Assembly: GCF_900167605.1 (NCBI RefSeq)
Contig: NZ_FUYH01000014.1
Span: 1 to 64,000 of the forward strand
DNA length: 64,000 nucleotides
Direction of reading: 5' to 3'
From: Caloramator quimbayensis
Lineage (GTDB): Bacteria > Bacillota > Clostridia > Clostridiales > Caloramatoraceae
Part shown: positions 1 through 8,638 of the stretch, piece after piece
How positions within the stretch are numbered: position 1 is the stretch's first letter
Layout of the letters: every line of letters starts with the position of its first letter
Notes under the pieces: model-generated
What the model saw: the letters and a program-made list of their open reading frames with translations, nothing else
Told to the model about the DNA's origin: nothing
The model's database searches: none
Position numbers and translations under genes: made by a program

Positions 1-366
1 TACTATGACCTCTGCTGACTTCTAACAGTTCAGCTATTCATCGCTGAATAGGTTGCCATTGAGAAAGTTCATTCTTTTTATGGCATATCTGTTAGACCTC
101 CCCGGGTAAGAGCAACCGCCTTCATCCCATATACTCGCCACATTTACTGTATGAGGTTCGGGTAGTGTTGGACTTTATTTTGTAACGCAAACTCATCCAC
201 CTCAAGTCAGCCTAATATGTGGTTCTTGTTCATCGAGCCGAGACTTTGCCTCCGGCTTCCTTCAGATTCCACCTCACGATGGACACCCTTGCCATTGGCT
301 AATGGTTCCCACTACCAAGCCCATAGCGGACTTTCACCGCCGAGCTGTTGCCCATGCCGGGCGCAC
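1..366 (-). mobile_element. Group II intron, 5' ribozyme portion (continues past left edge)
   Basis: Read on the minus strand from 366, the sequence begins GTGCGCCCGGCATGGGC, a typical group II intron 5' end (GUGCG). It continues as GC-richer, non-coding, structured sequence unlike the AT-rich neighbours. Near the left edge it reads GTCAGCAGAGGTCATAGTA, a stretch I know from just upstream of the maturase gene in many bacterial group II introns. The maturase gene and 3' domains would lie beyond position 1. The insertion point is directly after the hairpin of a terminator, replacing its T-tract. Class cannot be fixed from this part alone. Confidence 0.8.
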
Positions 367-403
367 GTTAAAAGGGAGAACCGCTTTTGGTTCTCCCTTT
401 AAC
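367..403 (-). terminator. Terminator hairpin of the UPF0180 gene, interrupted by intron
   Basis: GTTAAAGGGAGAACC and GGTTCTCCCTTTTAAC form a long stem with a 6-nt loop, overlapping the stop codon of the minus-strand gene upstream. The T-run expected after the stem is absent because the group II intron starts at the next base. Confidence 0.8.
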
Positions 404-654
404 TATCTTGTAATGTTGTTATAAATTTCTTGAGGAGTCATACCTGTAGCGTCGATAACTGGAACTTTAGTTTTAGCATCCTCCATGCCAAGAAAATCTT
501 TATTGCTTCCAGAAACAATTATTGCATCATATTTTGAAATTTTAGATGAATTAATTAACTGACTTCCACTAAACTGTTCTGTTTTTATTCCTCTTTCCTC
601 GAGATATTCTTTGACGTTATCCAAATTTTGTTCAATTGCAACTTTCTTTTTCAT
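403..654 (-). CDS. UPF0180 family protein (YkuS-like)
   Basis: Small protein of about 83 residues starting [20 protein letters not shown], which matches the UPF0180/YkuS family of short cytosolic Firmicute proteins; no function is established. I moved the start 13 codons in from the longest frame because the ATG at 654 has a GGAGG Shine-Dalgarno (complement of 661-667) at good spacing. The C-terminal half has a Rossmann-like pattern ([20 protein letters not shown]), common in small regulatory or ligand-binding folds. It stands alone on the minus strand with its own terminator and is divergent from queG. Confidence 0.75.
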   Translation of the reverse strand: MKKKVAIEQNLDNVKEYLEERGIKTEQFSGSQLINSSKISKYDAIIVSGSNKDFLGMEDAKTKVPVIDATGMTPQEIYNNITR

Positions 655-775
655 TTTTTTCCCTCCGTTTATATTCTCAAATATATTGTGCATTTTTGTT
701 TTAAATTCTATACTATATATTGATAAAAGTTAAATTAAAATCATTTGTAATATTATATAAAAGGATGATAATATA

Positions 776-1783
776 ATGATTAGAGAAAAAATAATAAAAT
801 TTGCAAATTCAATAGGAATAGATTGCATAGGTTTTACTGATATTTATTTTAGTGATGAATTTATAAAAAGACTCAGAGAGAGAAAAATTTTTGGGCACCT
901 GTCTGGTTTTGAAAATAGTGATGAAAGCATTAGAACGGATGTTAACAGGCTGCTTGAAGGAGCAAAAACTATTATATCTATTGCTGTACCATATAAAACA
1001 GTTGAAATAGATAAAACAAAGCCTTATATATCAAAATCCTCCCTTGGAATGGATTATCATAAAGTTATGAATTATAAGCTAAAAAGTATATCAGAATATA
1101 TAACAAATGAGTTTAGTGGGAAATGTGTATATTATGCAGATACAGGATGCCTGCATGATAGAGAGATAGCTAAAAAATGCGGTATAGGTTTTTATGGAAA
1201 AAACACGAGTATAATTACACAAAAATATGGTTCTTTTGTATTCCTTGGAGAAGTTATAACAGATTTATATATTGAAAGGGATTTGGAAATTGATTCATTA
1301 TGTAAAGATTGTACTCTATGTATAGATGTATGCCCGATTAATGCTTTGGAAAAACCCTACTACTTAAATGCTAAGAAATGTTTATCTTATATTACTCAGA
1401 AAAAAGAAACTATAAACGATATTGAAATAAAAAAAATGGGGCTAAGAGTATACGGCTGTGATACTTGTCAAGATGTATGTCCCTTTAACAAAGGAGTAAT
1501 TTTTTCGAATGTAAAGGAATTTCATCCTGAAGAATGGAATATTAATATAAGTCCTGATAAGGTTTTAAATATGACAAATAAAGAATTTAAAAACTTTTTT
1601 GGCTCAACTTCTTCAGGATGGATAGGGAAAAAGAGATTTCAAAGGAATATGATAATAGCTTTAGGAAACAGTAACAATAAAGATTATATCCCTCTTCTTG
1701 AATCAAAACTTAATGATGATTATTTAAAGCATTATGCAGAAAAATCAATTAATAGATTAAGGGGGAACTTAAATGAAAAGTAA
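776..1783 (+). CDS. queG: Epoxyqueuosine reductase QueG
   Basis: 335 residues. QueG catalyses the last step of queuosine synthesis, reducing epoxyqueuosine in tRNA to queuosine with cobalamin and two [4Fe-4S] clusters. The C-terminal half shows the ferredoxin-type motifs CKDCTLCIDVCP (about residues 178-189) and CDTCQDVCP (about 228-236), the usual QueG arrangement, followed by a HEAT-like tail (KDYIPLLESKL...). AAAGGATG precedes the ATG. The stop overlaps the next gene by 11 bp, so it is probably co-transcribed with the holin-like and plsC genes. No other queuosine genes are in view, which is usual for salvage-type clostridia. Confidence 0.9.
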   Translation: MIREKIIKFANSIGIDCIGFTDIYFSDEFIKRLRERKIFGHLSGFENSDESIRTDVNRLLEGAKTIISIAVPYKTVEIDKTKPYISKSSLGMDYHKVMNYKLKSISEYITNEFSGKCVYYADTGCLHDREIAKKCGIGFYGKNTSIITQKYGSFVFLGEVITDLYIERDLEIDSLCKDCTLCIDVCPINALEKPYYLNAKKCLSYITQKKETINDIEIKKMGLRVYGCDTCQDVCPFNKGVIFSNVKEFHPEEWNINISPDKVLNMTNKEFKNFFGSTSSGWIGKKRFQRNMIIALGNSNNKDYIPLLESKLNDDYLKHYAEKSINRLRGNLNEK

Positions 1784-2123
1784 AAAAAAAGAAGGATTTA
1801 TAACCCGAACGCTCATCAATGCTGTAGCAATTTATATTACTGCAGGATTTGTAAAGGGAGTAAATATTAGCGGATTTGGGGCTGCAATAGTAGCTTCGGT
1901 TGTATTAGGGCTTGTTAATGCTGTTATAAGGCCAATATTGATTCTTCTTTCACTTCCAATAAATATTATAACTTTAGGCCTTTTTACATTTATTATAAAT
2001 GGAGTTTCGCTTTTGTTTGTATCTACAGCTACAAGTGGATTTTATATATCAAGTCTTAGCTCAGCTGTAATTGCATCATTTATAATTAGTATTATAAGTT
2101 CGATAATAAGTTTTTTAATATAA
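1773..2123 (+). CDS. Phage holin family / DUF360-type 4-TM membrane protein
   Basis: 116 residues with four hydrophobic segments (about 10-30, 34-55, 60-80 and 92-115), a basic N-terminus and the N-A-x-I-R-P motif between helices 2 and 3 (NAVIRPILILLSLPINIITLG). This is the signature of the 'phage holin family, superfamily IV' small membrane proteins found in most Firmicutes. These are not normally prophage genes, and none of the surroundings are phage-like. It overlaps the end of queG and is followed 25 bp later by plsC, so it belongs to that operon. Its molecular role is not known. Confidence 0.8.
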   Translation: MKSKKKEGFITRTLINAVAIYITAGFVKGVNISGFGAAIVASVVLGLVNAVIRPILILLSLPINIITLGLFTFIINGVSLLFVSTATSGFYISSLSSAVIASFIISIISSIISFLI

Positions 2124-2148
2124 AATAAAAGATGAGAGGACTGATAGA

Positions 2149-2856
2149 ATGATAAATAAAAGAGCTGCAAATATTATACTAAATGCTCCATCCTTTATAA
2201 TAAAACCTTTTTCGAGAATGATAACAGATTATTATATAAACAAATATGCGAGAATAGAAATAGAGGGTATTGAAAATTTAAAAAATCTTAAACAGCCTGT
2301 TATTTTTGTCAGCAATCATTTAAGCAATTCTGATGGACTTATATTAAATAGGGTTCTAAAAAAATATAAACCTTATTTTGTTGCAGGAGTTAAACTCGCC
2401 TCAAATCCAGTAAGCAGGATTGGACTTGAAGCAGTTAATATAATACCAATTCATCCTAACACTCCTGATACTGAAGCATTGAGAAAATGTATTGAAAAAA
2501 TAAAAGAAGGAAAATCTATTCTCATATTTCCAGAGGGAACCCGTTCAAGAACAGGCAAAATGATTAAAGGCAAAAAAGGAGTTGTACTTATTGCAAAAAA
2601 AACAGGAGCTAAAATAGTTCCTTTAGGCCTTACAGGGACTGAAAATTTAATGCCTATAAATGATAAGGATATGTCAAGTGAAAAATTTACCCATGCAGAT
2701 GTTAAAGTTACTATAGGGGAACCATTTTATTTACCTGATAAATCAATAGAAGATGAGAAGGAAAAATATAATGAAAAGTGTTTAAATATAATTATGATGA
2801 AAATTTCTAACCTTATTCCTAATGAGTATAGAGGAATATATAGCGATAAAGAATAA
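2149..2856 (+). CDS. plsC: 1-acyl-sn-glycerol-3-phosphate acyltransferase (PlsC family)
   Basis: 235 residues. It acylates lysophosphatidic acid to phosphatidic acid in membrane phospholipid synthesis. The catalytic HX4D motif is visible as NHLSNSD (about residues 56-62). The second block GLEAVNIIPI, the phosphate-binding block FPEGTRSRTGKM (about 128-139) and the later VPLGLTGTENL block follow in normal order. No clear transmembrane segment is seen; an amphipathic N-terminus probably attaches it to the membrane. GAGAGGACTG precedes the ATG. It is the last gene of the queG-holin-plsC run. Confidence 0.9.
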   Translation: MINKRAANIILNAPSFIIKPFSRMITDYYINKYARIEIEGIENLKNLKQPVIFVSNHLSNSDGLILNRVLKKYKPYFVAGVKLASNPVSRIGLEAVNIIPIHPNTPDTEALRKCIEKIKEGKSILIFPEGTRSRTGKMIKGKKGVVLIAKKTGAKIVPLGLTGTENLMPINDKDMSSEKFTHADVKVTIGEPFYLPDKSIEDEKEKYNEKCLNIIMMKISNLIPNEYRGIYSDKE

Positions 2857-2973
2857 TTATAAATAAAGAAAATATATTATAGTAAAAAATAGAGGGAATA
2901 AGGAAAAAATATAGAATATTATATATATGAATTTGTTAAAATTTATTTTAATTTTGTTTTAGGAGGTAATCAT

Positions 2974-4167
2974 ATGGGCAGCAAAGCATTGCATGAGTTT
3001 TTAAGCGCAAATCTTGATGAATTAAAGGAAAAGGGGCTTTATAGAAAGCTTCCAGTTGTTACTGGACCAACAGGCCCAAGGTGTATTATAAATGGAAAGG
3101 AAGTTATTAATCTTTCTTCTAATAATTATCTTGGACTTGCAAACGATCCAAGATTAGTTGAAGCAGCTATAAAAGCAACAGAAAAATACGGCGCTGGTGC
3201 AGGTGCTGTTAGAACTATCGTAGGTACACTCGATATACATGAAGAGCTTGAAGAAAAACTTGCAAAGTTTAAACATTCAGAAGCTGTAATAGTTTTTCAA
3301 TCAGGTTTTAACTGCAACATGGGAACAGTAAGTGCTCTTATGACTAAAGAAGATGCTATACTTTCAGATGAACTAAATCACGCCAGTATAATCGATGGAT
3401 GCAGGCTTTCAGGAGCGAAAATAATTAGATATAAACACAGCGATATGGATGATTTAAGAAAAACAATAAAGGAAGCTTACGAAAGCGGACAATATAAAAA
3501 ACTTATGATTATAACCGATGGAGTATTTTCAATGGATGGCGATATAGCAAAACTTCCTGAGATTGTTGAAATCGCTGAAGAATATGGTGCATTTACATAT
3601 GTTGATGATGCCCATGCTTCTGGAGTACTTGGAAAAAATGGAAGTGGTTCTGTATCACATTTTAACTTATACGGAAAAGTTGACTGTCAGATAGGAACTC
3701 TATCAAAAGCAATTGGAGTTGTTGGAGGGTATGTTGCAGGAACGAAAGAACTTATTGACTGGCTTAAATTAAGAGGAAGACCATTCCTTTTCTCAACTGC
3801 TATGACTCCTGGTGCAGCTGGAGCTTGCATTAAAGCTATAGAAATACTATCAGAGAGCAGTGAACTTGTTGATAGGCTTTGGGACAATGCAAGATATTTT
3901 AAATCAAAGCTTTCATCTATTGGATATGATATAGGACATAGTGAAACTCCTATAACTCCTGTTATTATTGGAGATGAGGCAAAGGCAATGAAATTCAGCG
4001 ATGAGTTATTTAATTCAGGAGTATTTGCCCAAGGAATAGCTTTTCCAACGGTTCCAAGGGGTACGGCAAGAGTTAGAAATATTGTAACGGCTGCTCATAC
4101 AAAAGATATGCTTGATGAAGCAGTTGAAATTTATAAAAAGGTTGGAACAAAAATGGGTATAATATAA
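2974..4167 (+). CDS. kbl: Glycine C-acetyltransferase (2-amino-3-ketobutyrate CoA ligase)
   Basis: 397 residues, alpha-oxoamine synthase family with PLP. It cleaves 2-amino-3-ketobutyrate plus CoA to glycine and acetyl-CoA in threonine degradation. The Schiff-base lysine lies in [12 protein letters not shown] (Lys245), with [12 protein letters not shown] and [12 protein letters not shown] as the substrate and PLP blocks. Family length is normal. AGGAGG lies upstream and a strong terminator follows, so it is monocistronic; no threonine dehydrogenase is adjacent. The nearest alternative is BioF (8-amino-7-oxononanoate synthase), but the N-terminal half reads like Kbl and there are no biotin genes nearby. 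Confidence 0.82.
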   Translation: MGSKALHEFLSANLDELKEKGLYRKLPVVTGPTGPRCIINGKEVINLSSNNYLGLANDPRLVEAAIKATEKYGAGAGAVRTIVGTLDIHEELEEKLAKFKHSEAVIVFQSGFNCNMGTVSALMTKEDAILSDELNHASIIDGCRLSGAKIIRYKHSDMDDLRKTIKEAYESGQYKKLMIITDGVFSMDGDIAKLPEIVEIAEEYGAFTYVDDAHASGVLGKNGSGSVSHFNLYGKVDCQIGTLSKAIGVVGGYVAGTKELIDWLKLRGRPFLFSTAMTPGAAGACIKAIEILSESSELVDRLWDNARYFKSKLSSIGYDIGHSETPITPVIIGDEAKAMKFSDELFNSGVFAQGIAFPTVPRGTARVRNIVTAAHTKDMLDEAVEIYKKVGTKMGII

Positions 4168-4172
4168 ATTTT

Positions 4173-4198
4173 AAGGCAGGATTTACCTGCCTGTTTTT
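4173..4198 (+). terminator. Intrinsic terminator after kbl
   Basis: AAGGCAGG, loop ATTTA, CCTGCC, then a run of T. Confidence 0.85.
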
Positions 4199-4261
4199 AT
4201 TGATTTGATTTATATTAAAATTTATAATTTACTTGTAAAATAATTAGAAATGGGTGAACGT

Positions 4262-4897
4262 ATGAATAATAATGAAAAAATAATTAATATACTTGAGAAG
4301 GAATACAAAGATGCAAGGTGTGCATTGAACTTTACAACTCCTTTTGAATTGCTTATTGCCACTATGTTATCAGCCCAAACTACAGATTTAACTGTAAATA
4401 AAGCTACTGAAATATTGTTTAAAAAGTATAATACTCCAGAAGATTTTAGAAGGCTTGATAATAAAGAATTAGAAAAGTATATTAAAATTTGTGGATTATA
4501 TAAAACTAAGGCTAAAAACATAATAGAAGCAAGTAAAAAAATAGTAACAGATTACGATGGAAAAGTTCCAAGTACCCTCGAAGAATTAATAAAACTGCCT
4601 GGAGTCGGCAGAAAAACTGCTAATGTTGTTTTGTCAAATGCCTTTAATAAAGATGCTATTGCAGTAGATACTCATGTGTATAGAGTTTCAAATAGACTTG
4701 GACTTTCAAATTCAAAAGATGTTAATGAGACAGAAGAGCAGCTAATGAAGAATATTCCAAAAGAAAAATGGTCAAATGCTCATCATTGGTTAATATGGCA
4801 TGGAAGAAAAATATGCAGTGCTAAAAATCCTAAGTGCAGTATATGTCCTTTAAATCATATATGTAAATATTATAATGAAATAAAAGAAAATAACTGA
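4262..4897 (+). CDS. nth: Endonuclease III
   Basis: About 211 residues, the same length as E. coli Nth. It is a DNA glycosylase/AP lyase for oxidised pyrimidines in base excision repair. The helix-hairpin-helix LPGVGRKTANVVL carries the catalytic lysine (Lys118), and VDTHVYR carries the catalytic aspartate (Asp136). The C-terminal [4Fe-4S] site has the exact C-x6-C-x2-C-x5-C spacing (CSAKNPKCSICPLNHIC). I prefer the ATG at 4262, preceded by GGGTGA, over the in-frame ATG at 4250. It appears to be a single gene with its own start region. Confidence 0.93.
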   Translation: MNNNEKIINILEKEYKDARCALNFTTPFELLIATMLSAQTTDLTVNKATEILFKKYNTPEDFRRLDNKELEKYIKICGLYKTKAKNIIEASKKIVTDYDGKVPSTLEELIKLPGVGRKTANVVLSNAFNKDAIAVDTHVYRVSNRLGLSNSKDVNETEEQLMKNIPKEKWSNAHHWLIWHGRKICSAKNPKCSICPLNHICKYYNEIKENN

Positions 4898-5040
4898 AAC
4901 ATTTATTATATTTATGGAACTATTCTTATTAAAAGCTTGTCTTTATAATTAGATATAAATATATTTTATAATCACTTATATTTACTTCATTATAAAAAAT
5001 GATATAATTAAAAAGAATGCTATCGCTTGGGAGGGATAAT

Positions 5041-6435
5041 GTGAAAAAAGGCTTTAAAATCATAATACCTTTGCTATTATTAATTATTATATTTATAACC
5101 TTTGGAATAATACTTGGTGATACAGCATCAGCGCAGGATATGATATTTGAAGGAATTAGTGTTAATGGTGTAAATGTTGGAGGAATGACAAAAGAAGAAG
5201 CAAAAAATATTCTTGAAGAAAAGTTTAATAAGAATTTAAAAAATAAAAAGATATATATTAGTTATGAAAACAATAATTTTACTATTGATTATAAACAGCT
5301 GAAAGCACATTATGATGTTGATAAAGCAGTAGATACTGCATTTAATTATGGAAAAGAAGGAAATATGTTTGAAAAGACTATTTTAAGGTATAAGTTGAAA
5401 AATAACAATTATGATATTAAGATGCAGTTTATTTCTGATACATCAATAGTAAATAAAGAGATTAAGAAAATATCTCAAAAAATCAACTTTGATCCTGTTA
5501 ATGCTTCAATTAAATTAACATCTTCTACCTTTAAAGTTACTCCAGATAAAAACGGAAGAAAGGTTAATGAAAAAAAGCTTGAAGAATTAATAATATCTTC
5601 AATAAATCCTAATGATTCAAACGAAAATATAAATGTACCAGTAGATATAGTTGAAGCTAAAATTAAGGCTGATATGCTCAATAAAATAGATACTAAAATT
5701 TCGAGCTTTACAACTAAATTTAATCTTGGTGATGTAAATAGATCAGGGAATATAAAAGTTGCTGCTTCCTTTGTTGATGGGACAGTTGTAATGCCTGGAG
5801 AAATATATTCAATGAATAAAACTTTAGGACCAAGACTTGAATCAAAGGGATATAAGGAAGCACCTGTAATAATTAATGGTACTCATGTACCAGGGCTTGC
5901 AGGAGGTATATGTCAGGTTACAACAACGGTTTATAATGCAGCTCTTTATGCTAATTTTCCAATTGTTGAAAGAAGGCCACATCAGCTAAGAGTAGGATAT
6001 GTGCCTGCTGGAAGGGATGCAACGATTTCAGGTGATTACATCGATATGAAATTTAAAAATACAAATAAATATCCTATATATATTAAAGCTAACGTAAGCG
6101 GAGGAAGTATTACTGTAACTATTTATGGAGCAAAGGAAAATCCCGGACAAACAGTAGAAATAACTTCTGAAGTCATTGAAAAAACACCTGCAGATACTGA
6201 ATATATAAACGATCCAACTTTATTAGCTGGACAAAAAGTAGTAGAAGAAAAGCCTATAGATGGTATGAAATCTATTACTTACAGAAAAGTATACCAGAAT
6301 GGTAAGCTAATAAAAAGTGAGATTATTTCAAAGGATAATTATAAAGCTGGAAAAGGAAAAGTCAGAGTTGGAACAAAGCCTGTTTCAAACTTGCCTGATG
6401 ATGCAGCTGCTGAAGTTAATAATTCAACACCATAG
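5041..6435 (+). CDS. VanW family protein with peptidoglycan-binding and G5-like domains
   Basis: About 464 residues, secreted or membrane-anchored by an N-terminal hydrophobic segment (about 5-28). Order of parts: signal/TM helix; a YoaR-type putative peptidoglycan-binding region (about 45-230, with MTKEEAKNILEEKF repeats typical of PG_binding_4); the VanW domain (about 250-380, with AGGICQVTTTVYNAAL and RRPHQLRVGYVPAGRDA); and a C-terminal G5-like module ending VRVGTKPV. I chose the GTG at 5041 because GGGAGG lies six bases upstream; an ATG at 5017 has no SD. The likely site of action is the cell wall; the precise role of VanW proteins is not known. Confidence 0.82.
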   Translation: MKKGFKIIIPLLLLIIIFITFGIILGDTASAQDMIFEGISVNGVNVGGMTKEEAKNILEEKFNKNLKNKKIYISYENNNFTIDYKQLKAHYDVDKAVDTAFNYGKEGNMFEKTILRYKLKNNNYDIKMQFISDTSIVNKEIKKISQKINFDPVNASIKLTSSTFKVTPDKNGRKVNEKKLEELIISSINPNDSNENINVPVDIVEAKIKADMLNKIDTKISSFTTKFNLGDVNRSGNIKVAASFVDGTVVMPGEIYSMNKTLGPRLESKGYKEAPVIINGTHVPGLAGGICQVTTTVYNAALYANFPIVERRPHQLRVGYVPAGRDATISGDYIDMKFKNTNKYPIYIKANVSGGSITVTIYGAKENPGQTVEITSEVIEKTPADTEYINDPTLLAGQKVVEEKPIDGMKSITYRKVYQNGKLIKSEIISKDNYKAGKGKVRVGTKPVSNLPDDAAAEVNNSTP

Positions 6436-6516
6436 GGAGCTATCGATAGTTCCCTTTATTTCTGTATCATATAGGAAAAAAATATATGATATGGTAAAAT
6501 TAATAAAGGTGATAGT

Positions 6517-7464
6517 ATGAATAAAATTATGATAATAGAAAAAATAATAGAAAATATTGAGAACGTTATTTATGGTAAACGAAGTGCAGTAGAGAAAATA
6601 ATCATAGCTTTTATTAGCGGAGGACATGTATTAATAGAGGATGTTCCTGGAATTGGCAAAACAGTACTTGTTCATGCATTAGCAAAATCTATAAATTGTG
6701 AATTTAAAAGAATACAATTTACACCTGACCTACTACCATCTGATATTACAGGTATATCAGTCTATAATCAGAAGACAGGTGATTTTGAATTTAAGGTTGG
6801 ACCAATTATGAGTCAAATTATTCTTGCTGATGAAATAAATAGAACATCTCCTAAAACGCAGTCGAGTTTGCTTGAAGTTATGGAAGAACGCCAAATAACA
6901 GTTGATGGCAATACTTATAAGATTAAGGAGCCTTTTATTGTTCTTGCTACTCAAAACCCTATTGAATTTGAAGGTACCTTTCCCCTTCCAGAAGCGCAGC
7001 TTGACAGGTTTATGATGAAGATAAGGATAGGATATCCTGATGAAGAATATGAACTAGTTATGCTTAAAAGATATAAAGAATATAATCCTCTAAATGGACT
7101 GAAACCAGTTGCACAACCTGAAGATATAATTTATTTAAGAGAAGTTGCAAATAAAGTATATGTTGATGAAAAAATAGAAAGGTACATTATATCCCTAATA
7201 AAAGCAACACGTGAAAGAGAAGAAATTCTTCTAGGCGCAAGTCCTAGAGCGAGTATTAATCTTCTAAAATGCAGCCAAGGGAGAGCATTGTTATTTAATA
7301 GAGAATATGTAACACCAGATGATGTAAAATCTTTAGTTCATTCTGTATTATCCCATCGAATAATATTAAAACCTGAATATAGACTTAAAGGTGTAAAATC
7401 TGAAGAGGTTATAGATAAAATAATTTCTTCAGTACCTGTATATGGAGTTGCTAAAAATGTTTAA
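6517..7464 (+). CDS. MoxR family AAA+ ATPase
   Basis: 315 residues. Walker A is EDVPGIGKTVL (about 40-50), Walker B is ILADEINRTSPKTQ (about 102-115), and sensor 1 is VLATQNPIEFEGT, all in the MoxR-specific form. MoxR ATPases act as chaperone-like partners of DUF58/VWA proteins. Here the DUF58 and transglutaminase genes follow with overlapping stops and starts, the standard three-gene arrangement. The substrate of the complex is unknown; cell-envelope maturation is the usual guess. GGTGATAGT precedes the ATG. Confidence 0.9.
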   Translation: MNKIMIIEKIIENIENVIYGKRSAVEKIIIAFISGGHVLIEDVPGIGKTVLVHALAKSINCEFKRIQFTPDLLPSDITGISVYNQKTGDFEFKVGPIMSQIILADEINRTSPKTQSSLLEVMEERQITVDGNTYKIKEPFIVLATQNPIEFEGTFPLPEAQLDRFMMKIRIGYPDEEYELVMLKRYKEYNPLNGLKPVAQPEDIIYLREVANKVYVDEKIERYIISLIKATREREEILLGASPRASINLLKCSQGRALLFNREYVTPDDVKSLVHSVLSHRIILKPEYRLKGVKSEEVIDKIISSVPVYGVAKNV

Positions 7465-8638
7465 AGTTAAAAAATCAGCAATTTTATTGCTTTTTATTTT
7501 TTTTATAACATCAAGAATAGCAGGAGGAAAGATACCATATTTGATTTTTAATATAATTTTTTTAACTTTTTTATTATCTTTTATTTGGGCAAGTTACATT
7601 AAAAGAAAAATAACAGTATTTCAAAAATATGATGATAAGGATTATTATGTTGATGACTATATTGAAATAAAATCAATAATCGATAATGATACCCTATTGC
7701 CTACTCCTCAAATTGAAGTAGTTGATAAAACGATAAAAAAATTTTCAAAAGAGGAACCGACTACTTTTATATTTTCACTTATGCCTCTTTGCAGAGAATT
7801 TACTTTTGAAAATTTTAAGCTAAAATATAGAGGTATTTATGAATTAGGCCCTTTAGAGATTAAAATAACTGATGTATTTGGAATATTTTCATGGAAATAC
7901 AAAATTTATTCAAGTGTAAATTTAAAGGTTTATCCAAGAGTAAGGGAAATTAATTTTTTTAGTTTGAATTCTATGCAGTCCTATGGAACTCTGAATACTT
8001 TACAAAAAGCTTATGAAGATAATACAAGCATTTCAGATATAAGAAAATATAATGAAGGAGATAACTTTAAAAGAATACACTATAAGGTATCGGCAAAAAA
8101 AGGAGAGCTATATATAAAAAATTATGACATGACAGGAAGTGCATCCGCTTTTATTTTTCTTGATTTTAATTCAAACTGCTTTTTGGGGGAAAATTCAAAA
8201 GAACTGGAGGAAAGAGCAGTAGAATCAGCAGCCTCTATAGCAGCTTATTTGCTAAAAAAAGCTGTATCTTTAAACTTGTATGTAAATTCTTCAAATGTTT
8301 ATTATACCTCTATAAGAGACACAAAAGATATTAAGAGCCTTCTTGATATATTATGCGAAATTAAGCCTGCTGGGAAATCCGAAATTAGAGATTTAATAGA
8401 AAAAAGAATAAAATTTATTAAAAAAGGTTCAACTCTAATAATAATAACGGGAAATATTACTATTAAAGATGTAGAGACTTATTGTTATATTAAAGAAAGT
8501 GGATATGATTTTATAATAATTTATGTAAGTGATTTTATAATTGAAAGAGATTTAAAAGAAAGAATATTAACTAATGGTATAATTATGTATAAAATCAGTT
8601 CAAACTCTGATATTAAAGAGGCGCTGGAGAAAGTATGA
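7457..8638 (+). CDS. DUF58 domain-containing protein
   Basis: About 393 residues. Two hydrophobic helices at the N-terminus (about 7-22 and 28-45) anchor it, followed by a beta-rich region and the DUF58 signature YNEGDNFKRIHYKVSAKKGELYIKNYD split around residues 195-222 (key residues G, D, R, I, H, S, A, K). A VWA-like fold follows (FIFLDFNSNC). I chose the ATG at 7457, nine bases after GGAG, which makes it overlap the MoxR gene by 8 bp. The stop overlaps the next start (ATGA). It is probably the partner of the MoxR ATPase. Confidence 0.87.
   Translation: MFKVKKSAILLLFIFFITSRIAGGKIPYLIFNIIFLTFLLSFIWASYIKRKITVFQKYDDKDYYVDDYIEIKSIIDNDTLLPTPQIEVVDKTIKKFSKEEPTTFIFSLMPLCREFTFENFKLKYRGIYELGPLEIKITDVFGIFSWKYKIYSSVNLKVYPRVREINFFSLNSMQSYGTLNTLQKAYEDNTSISDIRKYNEGDNFKRIHYKVSAKKGELYIKNYDMTGSASAFIFLDFNSNCFLGENSKELEERAVESAASIAAYLLKKAVSLNLYVNSSNVYYTSIRDTKDIKSLLDILCEIKPAGKSEIRDLIEKRIKFIKKGSTLIIITGNITIKDVETYCYIKESGYDFIIIYVSDFIIERDLKERILTNGIIMYKISSNSDIKEALEKV

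Noticed and set aside
217-402. Open frame of 61 codons on the plus strand
   Set aside because: Antisense to the structured 5' region of the group II intron and the terminator; no SD and Pro/Ser-rich composition typical of such artefacts.
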